Shown: positions 52,275 through 60,784 of the stretch, piece by piece
Position numbering within the stretch: the first letter of the stretch is position 1
Layout: each line of letters begins with the position of its first letter
NCBI GenBank assembly: GCA_963715785.1
Contig: OY970276.1
Coordinates: 558,001 to 622,000, forward strand
Reading direction: 5' to 3'
Length of the DNA: 64,000 nt
DNA from: LD21 sp963715785
GTDB lineage: Bacteria; Bacteroidota; Bacteroidia; Bacteroidales; VadinHA17
The notes under the pieces: generated by a model
The model's database searches: none
Seen by the model: the letters and a program-made list of their open reading frames with translations, nothing else
Told to the model about the DNA's origin: nothing
Program-made: the position numbers and the translations under genes

Positions 52275-54941
52275 ATGGACTACAATTTCCACGAGATCGA
52301 AAAGAAGTGGCAGAAGTACTGGGAAGATAATAAAACATTCAAAACTTCCGAAGATCTTACAAATCCCAGGAAGTGCTATATCCTCGATATGTTCCCCTAC
52401 CCTTCCGGAGCTGGATTGCATGTGGGACACCCTGAGGGATATACTGCCACCGACATCTTCAGCAGATACAAAAGGATGAAGGGATTCAATGTCCTTCACC
52501 CCATGGGCTGGGATGCATTCGGCCTGCCTGCAGAACAGTATGCCATCCAGACAGGCACTCATCCGTCAATAACCACAAAAAAGAACTGTGATACTTTCAG
52601 AAGACAGATAAAAGAACTCGGGCTTAGCTACGACTGGGAAAAGGAAATAAATACCACCGATCCGAAATACTTTAAGTGGACACAATGGATATTTATCCGT
52701 TTGTACAACACCTGGTTTGATGAAACATTACAGAAAGGCCTCCCGGTGTCTGAACTGCCAGTTCCTGAAAATGTTTCCAAAGCAGGCCATGATGAAGTAA
52801 TAAAATATATTAATTCAAAACGGCTGGCGTATTACGACAATGCAAGTGTATGGTGGTGCCCCCATTGCTGCACTGTATGCGCCAATGAAGAGGTGCTGAA
52901 CGACGGATCACACGAGAAATGCGGAAACAGGGTTGAAAAAAGAAATCTGAAACAGTGGATGCTGAGGATCCCGCTTTATGCCGAAAGGCTTCTGAAGGGA
53001 ATTGACAAGCTCGACTGGCCTGAAGGTATAAAGGATATGCAACGCAACTGGATAGGACGTTCCACCGGAGCTGAGGTTGATTTCAAGGTCGAAGGATTGA
53101 ATGCAAATCTCAGGGTATTTACTACCAGGCCCGATACCCTGTTCGGAGCAACTTATATGGTAATCGCACCGGAACACCCTCTGGTTGAAAGAATTACCAA
53201 AGAAGATCACAAAAACAATGTTAATAATTATATACGAGCTACTGCACTGAAATCCGACCTCGACAGGACTGACCTGGCCAAGGAAAAAACAGGGGTTTTT
53301 ACAGGCAGATATGCGATCAACCCGGTAAACAATAAGCTTATCCCGATCTGGGTTGCTGATTATGTTCTCACTGGTTATGGAACCGGCGCCATAATGGCCG
53401 TTCCTGCTCACGATGAACGGGATTTCGAATTTGCCCTGAAGTTTAATCTGCCTGTAGTTTGCATCCAGGATCCCGATGTTACCGATCCCGGGCAGAAGAG
53501 AAGAATTCTTGCCGGAAGCGAATGCTGGACTGAAGATGGAAAATACATTAACTCGTCGGATAAAAATACAGGCATTGATCTTAATGGTCTGAGTAAAAGC
53601 GAAGGAATTGCAAAGATCACCGACTGGCTTGAATCTGAAAAACTGGGTGTTGCCAAGGTTAATTATAAGCTCCGCGACTGGCTTTTCAGCAGACAGAGAT
53701 ACTGGGGTGAGCCATTTCCTGTTATCCACTGGGAAGACGGAGAAGTTACAGTAATGAACGATGATGAGCTGCCTCTTGAACTTCCGGATCTTGAAAATTA
53801 TCTCCCCGGGGAATCAGGCGAGTCGCCGCTCTCCAATTCGGAGGAATGGCTGAATATCACTGATAAAAACGGCAGAAAGGGCAGGCGCGAAACCAACACC
53901 ATGCCTCAGTGGGCAGGGTCATGTTGGTACTATCTGCGATATATTGATCCAAAAAATGACAGTCTTATTTTCGACCGGGAAAAAGAAAAATACTGGATGC
54001 CGGTCGATCTGTATATCGGTGGCGCTGAACATGCAGTGCTGCACCTCTTATACAGCAGGTTCTGGCATAAAGTTCTTTTCGATCTTGGAATTGCTTCAAC
54101 AGACGAGCCTTATCAGAGACTATTCAATCAGGGCATGATACTTGCCTTTGCATACGAGACAGAATCCGGTGCAAGGGTTGCAGGAGACCTTGTTGAAGAG
54201 CGTGAAGGAAAATATTTTCATAAGGAGACGGGGGCTGAACTCAGCCAGATCGTTGCCAAGATGTCTAAATCCCTCAAGAATGTTGTGAATCCTGATGATG
54301 TGACATCAAAATACGGCGCTGATTCACTGAGATTATATGAGATGTTCATGGGCCCTCTCGATGTCACCAAACCCTGGGACGAAAAAGGTGTAAAAGGAGT
54401 CTTCGGATTTCTTGGAAGAACCTGCCGGTTTCTGTCAAACCCTGAAAACATAATTCAGGGCAAAGAGGATCCTGAAATACTGAAAGGGATACACCAGACC
54501 ATCAAAAAGGTTGAAGGAGATATAGAAAATCTCAGATTCAACACGGGTGTCTCTGCAATGATGATCTTTCTTAATCTTGCAATAAAGAAAACCAGAATCA
54601 CAACCGAAACGGCGTCCGCTTTTATCAGGATCCTGGCCCCGTTTGCTCCACACCTTTCTGAGGAATTATGGCAATGCCTGGGTAATAAAAACACCCTGGC
54701 TTACGAGCCATGGCCCGAATATAATGAGGAATTCCTGAAAGAGGACAAGTTTAATTATCCGGTCTCATTTAATGGCAAAACGCGTTTTAATATTGAACTT
54801 CCGCTTAGTCTGACAAAGGAAGAAGTGATCAGGATTGTTTTAGCTGATGAAAGATCTCAGAAGTGGATTGGCAGTTCAACTCCTTCCAATATAATATTTG
54901 TTCCTAACAGGATCATAAATATCGTGATTAAGGATAAATGA
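52275..54941 (+). CDS. leuS: leucyl-tRNA synthetase
   Basis: The protein has 888 aa, a class I aminoacyl-tRNA synthetase charging tRNA-Leu. It has the HIGH-type motif GLHVGHPEGYTATDI, the GWDAFGLPAEQYAI segment, a CP1 editing domain (GTGAIMAVPAHDERDFEFA with the editing Asp), the DWLFSRQRYWGEPFP region, KMSKSLKNVVNPDD and the anticodon-binding domain. Length is within the family range, slightly shorter than some relatives. No tRNA-like T-box leader is seen. It lies after a palindromic repeat and is probably transcribed alone. Confidence 0.97.
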   Translation: MDYNFHEIEKKWQKYWEDNKTFKTSEDLTNPRKCYILDMFPYPSGAGLHVGHPEGYTATDIFSRYKRMKGFNVLHPMGWDAFGLPAEQYAIQTGTHPSITTKKNCDTFRRQIKELGLSYDWEKEINTTDPKYFKWTQWIFIRLYNTWFDETLQKGLPVSELPVPENVSKAGHDEVIKYINSKRLAYYDNASVWWCPHCCTVCANEEVLNDGSHEKCGNRVEKRNLKQWMLRIPLYAERLLKGIDKLDWPEGIKDMQRNWIGRSTGAEVDFKVEGLNANLRVFTTRPDTLFGATYMVIAPEHPLVERITKEDHKNNVNNYIRATALKSDLDRTDLAKEKTGVFTGRYAINPVNNKLIPIWVADYVLTGYGTGAIMAVPAHDERDFEFALKFNLPVVCIQDPDVTDPGQKRRILAGSECWTEDGKYINSSDKNTGIDLNGLSKSEGIAKITDWLESEKLGVAKVNYKLRDWLFSRQRYWGEPFPVIHWEDGEVTVMNDDELPLELPDLENYLPGESGESPLSNSEEWLNITDKNGRKGRRETNTMPQWAGSCWYYLRYIDPKNDSLIFDREKEKYWMPVDLYIGGAEHAVLHLLYSRFWHKVLFDLGIASTDEPYQRLFNQGMILAFAYETESGARVAGDLVEEREGKYFHKETGAELSQIVAKMSKSLKNVVNPDDVTSKYGADSLRLYEMFMGPLDVTKPWDEKGVKGVFGFLGRTCRFLSNPENIIQGKEDPEILKGIHQTIKKVEGDIENLRFNTGVSAMMIFLNLAIKKTRITTETASAFIRILAPFAPHLSEELWQCLGNKNTLAYEPWPEYNEEFLKEDKFNYPVSFNGKTRFNIELPLSLTKEEVIRIVLADERSQKWIGSSTPSNIIFVPNRIINIVIKDK

Positions 54942-54952
54942 GGCCAGTTGAC

Positions 54953-55052
54953 CCTTTGAGTTCCTTCGTGTTATCCTTCGTGTACCTTTGTGGTAGATGG
55001 ATCTTTTTTACCACTAAGGGACACTAAGGACCTCACAAAGGTTCACAAAGAA
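54953..55052. repeat. imperfect palindromic repeat downstream of leuS
   Basis: CCTTCGTG, CCTTTGTGGTA and TACCACTAAGG-type motifs are arranged as an inverted repeat. It may serve as a terminator for leuS. The motif differs from the TTAACCGC repeat but belongs to the same style of intergenic palindrome. Confidence 0.55.
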
Positions 55053-55123
55053 AAATAACCGAAAAAGTCGCACCAACAAGAATTTAAAGTTTGAACAATA
55101 TAAACTTCATCTGATACCATAAA

Positions 55124-56368
55124 ATGATGATAATCCGTCTGAGAACTTCAATATATATTTTATTTGCTCTTTTTTTCGTGTCATGTAATCATCCGGGTAA
55201 ACCGGCTTCTGAATCTGAACCGGTCACAGCAGATACAATTCCTGCTAAACAGGTCAGCAATCCTGTTTTCATGTACGGCATTCCATCAGATTCATTCGAT
55301 CTTATAAATGGTCATATTAAGCGTAACGGATTCCTTTCCGAAATCCTGCTTAAACACGGAGTAACCATGCAGGAAATTGACCAGGCATTAAAAAACTCAA
55401 AATCTGTATTTGATGTAAGGACGATAAGATCGGGTAATAATTATATCCTTTTCTGTGACAGAGACAGTGCTGCAAGGGCACGTTATCTTGTTTACCAGCA
55501 CGACCCTACCATGTGCTATGTATTCAGTTTTAATGACTCCCTTAATATAACTCCTTTCAGAAAGGAAATTAAAAAAGAAATTAAATACTCATCAGGCACA
55601 ATAGAAACTTCTCTGTGGGATGCGATGATCAATGGAGGGCTGCACCCATCACTGGCTGTGGACCTGTCGGAAATTTTTGCCTGGACGGTAGATTTTTTCG
55701 GGTTACAGAAGGGTGATAATTTCAAAGTCGTGTATGAAGAGTTCTTCATTGATGGAAAATCTCTTGGCACCGGCAGGATATATGCCGCTCAGTTTAACAG
55801 ATCAGGCTCTTCAATAACTGCCATTCCATTTATTCAGGATGGCCGTGAATCATTTTTTGATGCTGAGGGTAATAGTCTGAGGAAAGCATTTCTCAAAGCT
55901 CCGCTCAAATTTTCAAGGATCAGCTCACACTTCTCTTCGGCCAGGATGCATCCTATCCTCAGGATCATTCGTCCGCATTACGGAGTCGATTATGCTGCAC
56001 CTATAGGAACTCCTGTTCATGCCATAGGTGACGGAAGAATCACTGCCGCAACTAATGAAGGTGGTGCAGGCAGGATGGTTCGGATCCAGCACAACAGCGT
56101 ATATGCTACAGGTTATATGCATCTCAGCAGATTTGGAGAGGGCGTTGCGCCCGGAAAATTCGTAAAGCAGGGCGATATAATTGGTTATGTTGGTACCAGC
56201 GGGCTTTCCACCGGTCCTCATCTCGATTTCAGATTCTATAAAAACGGATCACCGGTGGATCCGTTAAAAGTCGATGCCCCGCCAGTGGAACCGGTATCGG
56301 AAGGCAACAAGGCAAAGTTCGAAGAAATAAAATCAGTCGTGCTAAGCCTCCTCGGGACTTTTAACTAG
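55124..56368 (+). CDS. M23-family (LytM) cell-wall peptidase-like lipoprotein
   Basis: The protein has 414 aa with lipobox-like LFFVSC near 21. The middle is an OapA/LysM-like domain (NGFLSEILLKHGVTMQEIDQALKN) and the C-terminal M23 domain has HYGVDYAAPIGTPVHAI, with Zn ligands His and Asp, and TGPHLDFRFYKNG. The usual HxH of the second motif is HLD, so one zinc ligand or base is replaced; this variant recurs in Bacteroidota. Its role is probably peptidoglycan hydrolysis or an activator. Its last 27 nt overlap convergently with purN. Confidence 0.85.
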   Translation: MMIIRLRTSIYILFALFFVSCNHPGKPASESEPVTADTIPAKQVSNPVFMYGIPSDSFDLINGHIKRNGFLSEILLKHGVTMQEIDQALKNSKSVFDVRTIRSGNNYILFCDRDSAARARYLVYQHDPTMCYVFSFNDSLNITPFRKEIKKEIKYSSGTIETSLWDAMINGGLHPSLAVDLSEIFAWTVDFFGLQKGDNFKVVYEEFFIDGKSLGTGRIYAAQFNRSGSSITAIPFIQDGRESFFDAEGNSLRKAFLKAPLKFSRISSHFSSARMHPILRIIRPHYGVDYAAPIGTPVHAIGDGRITAATNEGGAGRMVRIQHNSVYATGYMHLSRFGEGVAPGKFVKQGDIIGYVGTSGLSTGPHLDFRFYKNGSPVDPLKVDAPPVEPVSEGNKAKFEEIKSVVLSLLGTFN

Positions 56369-56944
56369 AAAATCAGGAAGTTTTACAACTAGCTGCTCAA
56401 TCACTTTCGGATAATGCAGATATTCCAGAGCATGTACTCTTTCAGCAAGAGTGCCGGGAGTATCAGAAGGATCCACCTTGCAACGGGTCTGAAATATTAT
56501 ATCTCCTTTGTCATATAACTTATTGACATAATGAATTGTAATGCCTGATTCTTTATCTCCGTTTGCCAGTACCGCCTTATGAACAGCATCGCCATACATA
56601 CCTTTTCCTCCGTAAGCCGGCAAAAGAGCTGGATGAATATTAATTATTCTGCCGGCGTAAGGCCCGATGATATTTTCAGGCACAAGCCATAAAAAGCCAG
56701 CCAGAACGATGAAGTCAATCTTATATAACTGGAGGTACCGAAGTACCTTCCCTGTAACATAAAATTCCTTATGTTCGAAAAAAACTGTTCGTATATTATA
56801 CGCTTCAGCCCTTTTTAGAACTGGAGCCTGACGCTTATTTGACAAAACCAGACTTACTTTGGCTGTATTTTTATTCGAAAAGTATTTAATTATGTTTTCA
56901 GCATTGGTGCCGGTACCTGAGGCTAAAATTGCTATATTCCTCAT
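56342..56944 (-). CDS. purN: phosphoribosylglycinamide formyltransferase
   Basis: The protein has 200 aa. It has the N-terminal AILASGTGTNAENII, the formyl-folate site segment LAGFLWLVPENII and NIHPALLPAYGGKGMYGDAVHKA, and HYVNKLYDKGDIIFQ. Together these are the GART catalytic Asn-His-Asp set. It catalyses formylation of GAR in purine synthesis. Its 3' end overlaps the M23 gene tail by 27 bp (convergent). Confidence 0.95.
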   Translation of the reverse strand: MRNIAILASGTGTNAENIIKYFSNKNTAKVSLVLSNKRQAPVLKRAEAYNIRTVFFEHKEFYVTGKVLRYLQLYKIDFIVLAGFLWLVPENIIGPYAGRIINIHPALLPAYGGKGMYGDAVHKAVLANGDKESGITIHYVNKLYDKGDIIFQTRCKVDPSDTPGTLAERVHALEYLHYPKVIEQLVVKLPDFLVKSPEEA

Positions 56945-57125
56945 ATTTTGATAATTAGCATATTTGTCAGTATTTAATAATAATCCATTAAAGTAAGATT
57001 ATTTTTCTAATTATCAACACATTAAACTGTAGCATAAATAAAAAAACATCAAAACTCTTGAAAAATATGGTACAAATATATTTCTTTGCATGTTCAAAAA
57101 TTAATATTAATTAAAATTTATTATT

Positions 57126-57362
57126 ATGTCGGACATTGCCGCAAGAGTAAAGGAAATTATAGTTGATAAACTAGGAGTAGACGAATCTGAGGTAACTCCT
57201 GAAGCCAGTTTCACCAACGATTTAGGTGCGGACTCCCTTGATACTGTTGAGTTAATCATGGAGTTCGAAAAGGAATTCAATATCGGAATTCCTGATGATC
57301 AGGCGGAAACCATCGGAACAGTTGGTGATGCTATCAAATACATTGAAGAGAATGCAAAATAA
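57126..57362 (+). CDS. acpP: acyl carrier protein
   Basis: The protein has 78 aa, acidic, with GADSLDTVELIMEFEKEF, in which the Ser carries the phosphopantetheine arm. It starts 23 bp upstream of fabF and is the first gene of a fatty-acid/RNase III cluster. The upstream region is AT-rich with a TTGAAAAA / TTCTTTGC promoter-like stretch. Confidence 0.97.
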   Translation: MSDIAARVKEIIVDKLGVDESEVTPEASFTNDLGADSLDTVELIMEFEKEFNIGIPDDQAETIGTVGDAIKYIEENAK

Positions 57363-57385
57363 TTTGCATTTTTAAAAAGCCATTT

Positions 57386-58633
57386 ATGAGACGAGTTGTA
57401 GTTACAGGTCTAGGAGCATTAACTCCTTTAGGTAATAATTTGCATGAATATTGGGAAGGTTTAAAAAACGGCGTAAGCGGATCGGTACTGATTACCCGCT
57501 TCAATACTGAAAAGTTCAAAACAAAATTTGCATGCGAATTAAAGAATTACGACTCCGCAAAGTATTTTGACAGAAAAGAAGCTAACAAACTGGACTTATA
57601 TTCTCAGTATGCACTGGTGGCAACCGATGAAGCAATGATTGATTCAGGGTTGAATCTTGATACTGTTGACAAGGACAGAGTTGGCGTAATATGGGCTTCA
57701 GGTATCGGGGGAATCGAAACTTTTTTTCAGGCTATTAAGAGTTATGTCCTTGGTGACGGGACACCCCGATTCAGTCCGTTCTTCATCCCAAAAATGATTG
57801 GTGATATTGCTGCCGGTGCAATTTCAATAAAATACGGATTCAGAGGACCTAACTTTGCTACAGTATCAGCCTGTGCCTCTTCAACAAATTCCATCATCGA
57901 TGCGTTCAATTATATCCGTTGGGGAAAGGCAGATGTTTTTGTTACGGGAGGTTCCGAGGCCAGTATCAATGAACCAGGCATTGGGGGCTTTAATGCCCTT
58001 CAGGCTCTATCCACAAATAACGCTGAGTATCAATCCGCTTCAAGGCCATTTGATAAAACCCGTGATGGGTTTGTTCTGGGAGAAGGCGCCGGAGCATTAA
58101 TTATTGAAGAGTACGAACACGCCAGGGCAAGAGGCGCTAAAATCTATGCTGAACTCGTTGGCACAGGACTGACAGCTGATGCTTATCATCTTACTGCTCC
58201 TCATCCCGAAGGGCTCGGAGCACGAAATGTCATGAAGCTTGCCGTAAGCGATGCCAACCTGAAGGTTGAGGATATTGATTATATCAATGTGCATGGAACC
58301 GCAACTCCGCTTGGCGATGTTTCTGAAACAAAAGCAATTGTCAGTGTTTTCGGCGAACATGCTTACAAAATCAATATCAGTTCAACAAAGTCGATGACCG
58401 GTCATCTTCTTGGCGCTGCCGGCGCTATAGAGGCTATTGCCTGTATCATGGCTGTTGTTCACGATATCATTCCGCCAACAATCAATTTCAATTTTCCTGA
58501 TCCGGATATCGATCAGAACCTGAATTTAACACTCAACAAAGCGCAGAACAGGAAAGTTAACATAGCCATCAGCAATACATTTGGATTCGGTGGCCATAAC
58601 GCTTCTGTTGTTATAAAAAAAGCTGAAGTTTAG
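57386..58633 (+). CDS. fabF: 3-oxoacyl-ACP synthase II
   Basis: The protein has 415 aa with KAS II signatures: TVSACASSTNSIIDAF (catalytic Cys), VHGTATPLGD (His) and STKSMTGHLLGAAGAIEA (Lys and second His), plus NTFGFGGHNAS at the C-terminus. It extends fatty acyl-ACP chains. It follows acpP and overlaps the rnc start by one base. Confidence 0.97.
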   Translation: MRRVVVTGLGALTPLGNNLHEYWEGLKNGVSGSVLITRFNTEKFKTKFACELKNYDSAKYFDRKEANKLDLYSQYALVATDEAMIDSGLNLDTVDKDRVGVIWASGIGGIETFFQAIKSYVLGDGTPRFSPFFIPKMIGDIAAGAISIKYGFRGPNFATVSACASSTNSIIDAFNYIRWGKADVFVTGGSEASINEPGIGGFNALQALSTNNAEYQSASRPFDKTRDGFVLGEGAGALIIEEYEHARARGAKIYAELVGTGLTADAYHLTAPHPEGLGARNVMKLAVSDANLKVEDIDYINVHGTATPLGDVSETKAIVSVFGEHAYKINISSTKSMTGHLLGAAGAIEAIACIMAVVHDIIPPTINFNFPDPDIDQNLNLTLNKAQNRKVNIAISNTFGFGGHNASVVIKKAEV

Positions 58634-59373
58634 TGTCTCTATTCCGCAGAAAAATAAATGGTACCTATTTGCTTGACAAGCGGGAATTTAGTTCCCGCTT
58701 AAAAAAAATTTTAGGCTTCAAACCCGGGAATCTTGAACTGTATGAAATAGCCTTTATTCATCGCTCAGCTACCTTTACTCTGCCAAATGGTAAAAAGGTG
58801 AACAATGAAAGGCTTGAATATCTGGGAGATGCGGTACTTGATGCAATTCTCTCTGATTATCTCTTCGAGAAATTTCCTGATGCCAACGAGGGATTCCTTA
58901 CAAAAATACGTTCCCGTATTGTAAACCGCGATGTGCTCAATCATCTCGCAGTATCAATGGGAATTAATAAAATCCTTATCAGCAGAGTCAATTCATCGCA
59001 TCTTACAAAAAACCTGTATGGTGATGCATTAGAGGCGCTCATAGGATCAGTTTTTCTGGACAAAGGATTCAGGAAGACAAAAAAACTTTTCATAAATAAT
59101 GTGCTCAACAAATATCTTGATCTGAATCTGATAGTTAAGACTGATACTGATTATAAGAGCCTGGTGTTTGAATGGGTGCAAAAACATAAATCAAACCTGA
59201 TCTTCACTTATAATGAAGAATATGACTTTAATCTGAAAAAGTCAGTGTTTTCAACCATTCTTTCAATTGATAAACAGGAGTTCGGCGTCGGTCATGGCTC
59301 CTCAAAAAAGGAAGCTGAACAGGAAGCAGCCAGTCAGGCCTGGAAAAGCCTTAAAGATAAATCAGGCAATTAG
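58633..59373 (+). CDS. rnc: ribonuclease III
   Basis: The protein has 246 aa with GTG start in TAGTG, coupled to fabF. The RNase III signature is NERLEYLGDAVLDAILSD with the second acidic cluster GDALEALIGSVFLD. A C-terminal double-stranded RNA-binding domain (about 160-245) contains GHGSSKKEAEQEAASQAW. It processes rRNA precursors and structured mRNA. Confidence 0.95.
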   Translation: MSLFRRKINGTYLLDKREFSSRLKKILGFKPGNLELYEIAFIHRSATFTLPNGKKVNNERLEYLGDAVLDAILSDYLFEKFPDANEGFLTKIRSRIVNRDVLNHLAVSMGINKILISRVNSSHLTKNLYGDALEALIGSVFLDKGFRKTKKLFINNVLNKYLDLNLIVKTDTDYKSLVFEWVQKHKSNLIFTYNEEYDFNLKKSVFSTILSIDKQEFGVGHGSSKKEAEQEAASQAWKSLKDKSGN

Positions 59374-59422
59374 GGATTTGGAACTCTTTTTTTTCTAACT
59401 TTATCATTTCCAGTAATGAAAG

Positions 59423-59863
59423 ATGAAGAATATTCAAAAAGTTACCAGGGTCAAACTGAATGTAGAAAAGAACAATGACTTTATATTGCTGGGAATGGTA
59501 TCTGCAGAACCTGACTACAAACTTTCACTGGCATTAAATAAAAAATTCAGGATTTCTCTCAAAAACAAATCTGAGGTGAAAATCACTGGGGATAATAATT
59601 CTGAATTGACTTTCAGCAGGTTCTCAAATTATGATGATCCCTCTGATTTTGCCTGTACCCTGATATCAAACCGCTCGGGTAAAAATTTTCTCCTGAATAA
59701 GCTCAGAAATGTTGACTATCTTTTCCAGATACAGAACCCGGAAAAAGAAATTAATGTCAGCAATATCACTTCAGCCCTTCGGGAAATTAGCTCGGTGACA
59801 GCAGTTTTTAATATAGATGTCGATACAATTAAGGATAAGAATTTACATTACCTAACCCAATAG
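59423..59863 (+). CDS. IPExxxVDY family protein
   Basis: The protein has 146 aa, small and cytosolic. It keeps the family VDY motif in LRNVDYLFQIQNPEKE and the typical LNVEKNNDFILLGM start. The first part of the IPE motif is LLNKLR here, a divergent form. It follows rnc and precedes a membrane protein. In Bacteroidota this gene often neighbours rnc and pyruvate kinase, but pyruvate kinase is absent here. The function is unknown. Confidence 0.75.
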   Translation: MKNIQKVTRVKLNVEKNNDFILLGMVSAEPDYKLSLALNKKFRISLKNKSEVKITGDNNSELTFSRFSNYDDPSDFACTLISNRSGKNFLLNKLRNVDYLFQIQNPEKEINVSNITSALREISSVTAVFNIDVDTIKDKNLHYLTQ

Positions 59864-59866
59864 AGT

Positions 59867-60355
59867 ATGGAAAGCTTGCATTATAATCTATCAGAAGAAG
59901 ACTTTTCAGGAGGCAGGAAAGTTTTCTTATGGGGTTTTGCCGGATTCTTCTTTCTCGCAGGAGGCTATATACTTGTAGTAAGCCTTGTTCTCGGCCATAA
60001 AAGCATCCCGGCTATCCTGTCTGTGGTCCCTTTCGGGATAAGCCTTGTAGTAGGCCTGCTGGCAGCCGTCGCTACTTTTAAAGGAACTGATCTCTACTTT
60101 TCAATCGATAAAGAGAAGATAGAATACAAATTTGGGATTATAAAACCTCAGATCCACCTGTTCGAGTGGGACAAGATTAAGGAGCTTGTGATGCCTTCCA
60201 AACAGAAAAAGGTAAAACTGATCTTTAAAGACGGATCTTCATTTATCATAAACCTCAACTGGATTCAGAGAACAAAATCAGGCCACATAAGGAGGCATAT
60301 TTATCATTTTGCCAGAGAGAAAGACCTTAACGTAAGAAAGGTTGTTACACTCTGA
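59867..60355 (+). CDS. small membrane protein with PH-like domain
   Basis: The protein has 162 aa. Two hydrophobic segments (FLWGFAGFFFLAGGYILVVS; ILSVVPFGISLVVGLLAAVAT) are followed by a cytosolic beta-rich PH-like domain (LYFSIDKEKIEYKFGIIKPQIHLFEWDKIKELV split in the mid-part). It starts 3 bp after the IPExxxVDY stop, so it is cotranscribed. The function is unknown. Confidence 0.6.
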   Translation: MESLHYNLSEEDFSGGRKVFLWGFAGFFFLAGGYILVVSLVLGHKSIPAILSVVPFGISLVVGLLAAVATFKGTDLYFSIDKEKIEYKFGIIKPQIHLFEWDKIKELVMPSKQKKVKLIFKDGSSFIINLNWIQRTKSGHIRRHIYHFAREKDLNVRKVVTL

Positions 60356-60373
60356 GGAAGGGTATAAAAAGAA

Positions 60374-60405
60374 GTGGGCCGCCATGATAGCGACCCACAG
60401 TTTTG
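60374..60405 (+). terminator. probable terminator after the PH-like gene
   Basis: GTGGG and CCCAC with an inner CGC/GCG pairing (60374-60398) are followed by AGTTTT. The stem is imperfect. Confidence 0.5.
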
Positions 60406-60429
60406 ATAACCCTAAAACTAACCTAACCT

Positions 60430-60504
60430 ATGAAAAAAACCTATATCTTTCGTAATTCAAATATCGTGCCAAAACCTTTACAAATATATTACGCATTCCG
60501 GTAA
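60430..60504 (+). other. 24-codon leader-like ORF in a 429-bp gene-free stretch
   Basis: MKKTYIFRNSNIVPKPLQIYYAFR follows CCTAAAACTAACCTAACCT. The leader and start resemble the 5' ends of Bacteroidota TonB-receptor genes, so this may be a fossil of such a gene or a chance ORF. The rest of 60505-60784 has no gene, except a TACTTTTG box near 60770. Confidence 0.3.
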
Positions 60505-60769
60505 TAAAAAAATGATTTTACCTAAATAGCTGAAAATTAACAGAACTTTAATCAAATGTTAAAATTAAAAAAAGTTCCTGAAGTGATCGGAACGCCATGA
60601 GAGCCTCAAGGTAAGCTACTCTGACTCATTTAGTATTTCTTAAAATTCCAGGCATTTCAGATACAGGGTTTACCTATCTTCTTACAAGTTTAGGCACTCC
60701 TAACATGGCAGCTACAGGCTTCTTACTGTTAAAGAAAGTTAAACCACCTCATTAATAAATTTATACAAG

Positions 60770-60777
60770 TACTTTTG
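60770..60777 (+). promoter_or_regulatory. candidate -7 box of the rprX-like gene
   Basis: TACTTTTG is a perfect TAnnTTTG -7 element only 8 nt before the ATG at 60785. It predicts an essentially leaderless transcript. No clear -33 box is seen. Confidence 0.35.
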
Positions 60778-60784
60778 TGTTTGT

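Noticed and set aside
52908..53729. Long minus-strand open frame opposite leuS
   Set aside because: Antisense shadow; leuS is complete and highly conserved over the same stretch.
57029..57034. TGTAGC upstream of acpP
   Set aside because: A lone half-site without a second half, dyad or -24/-12 element.
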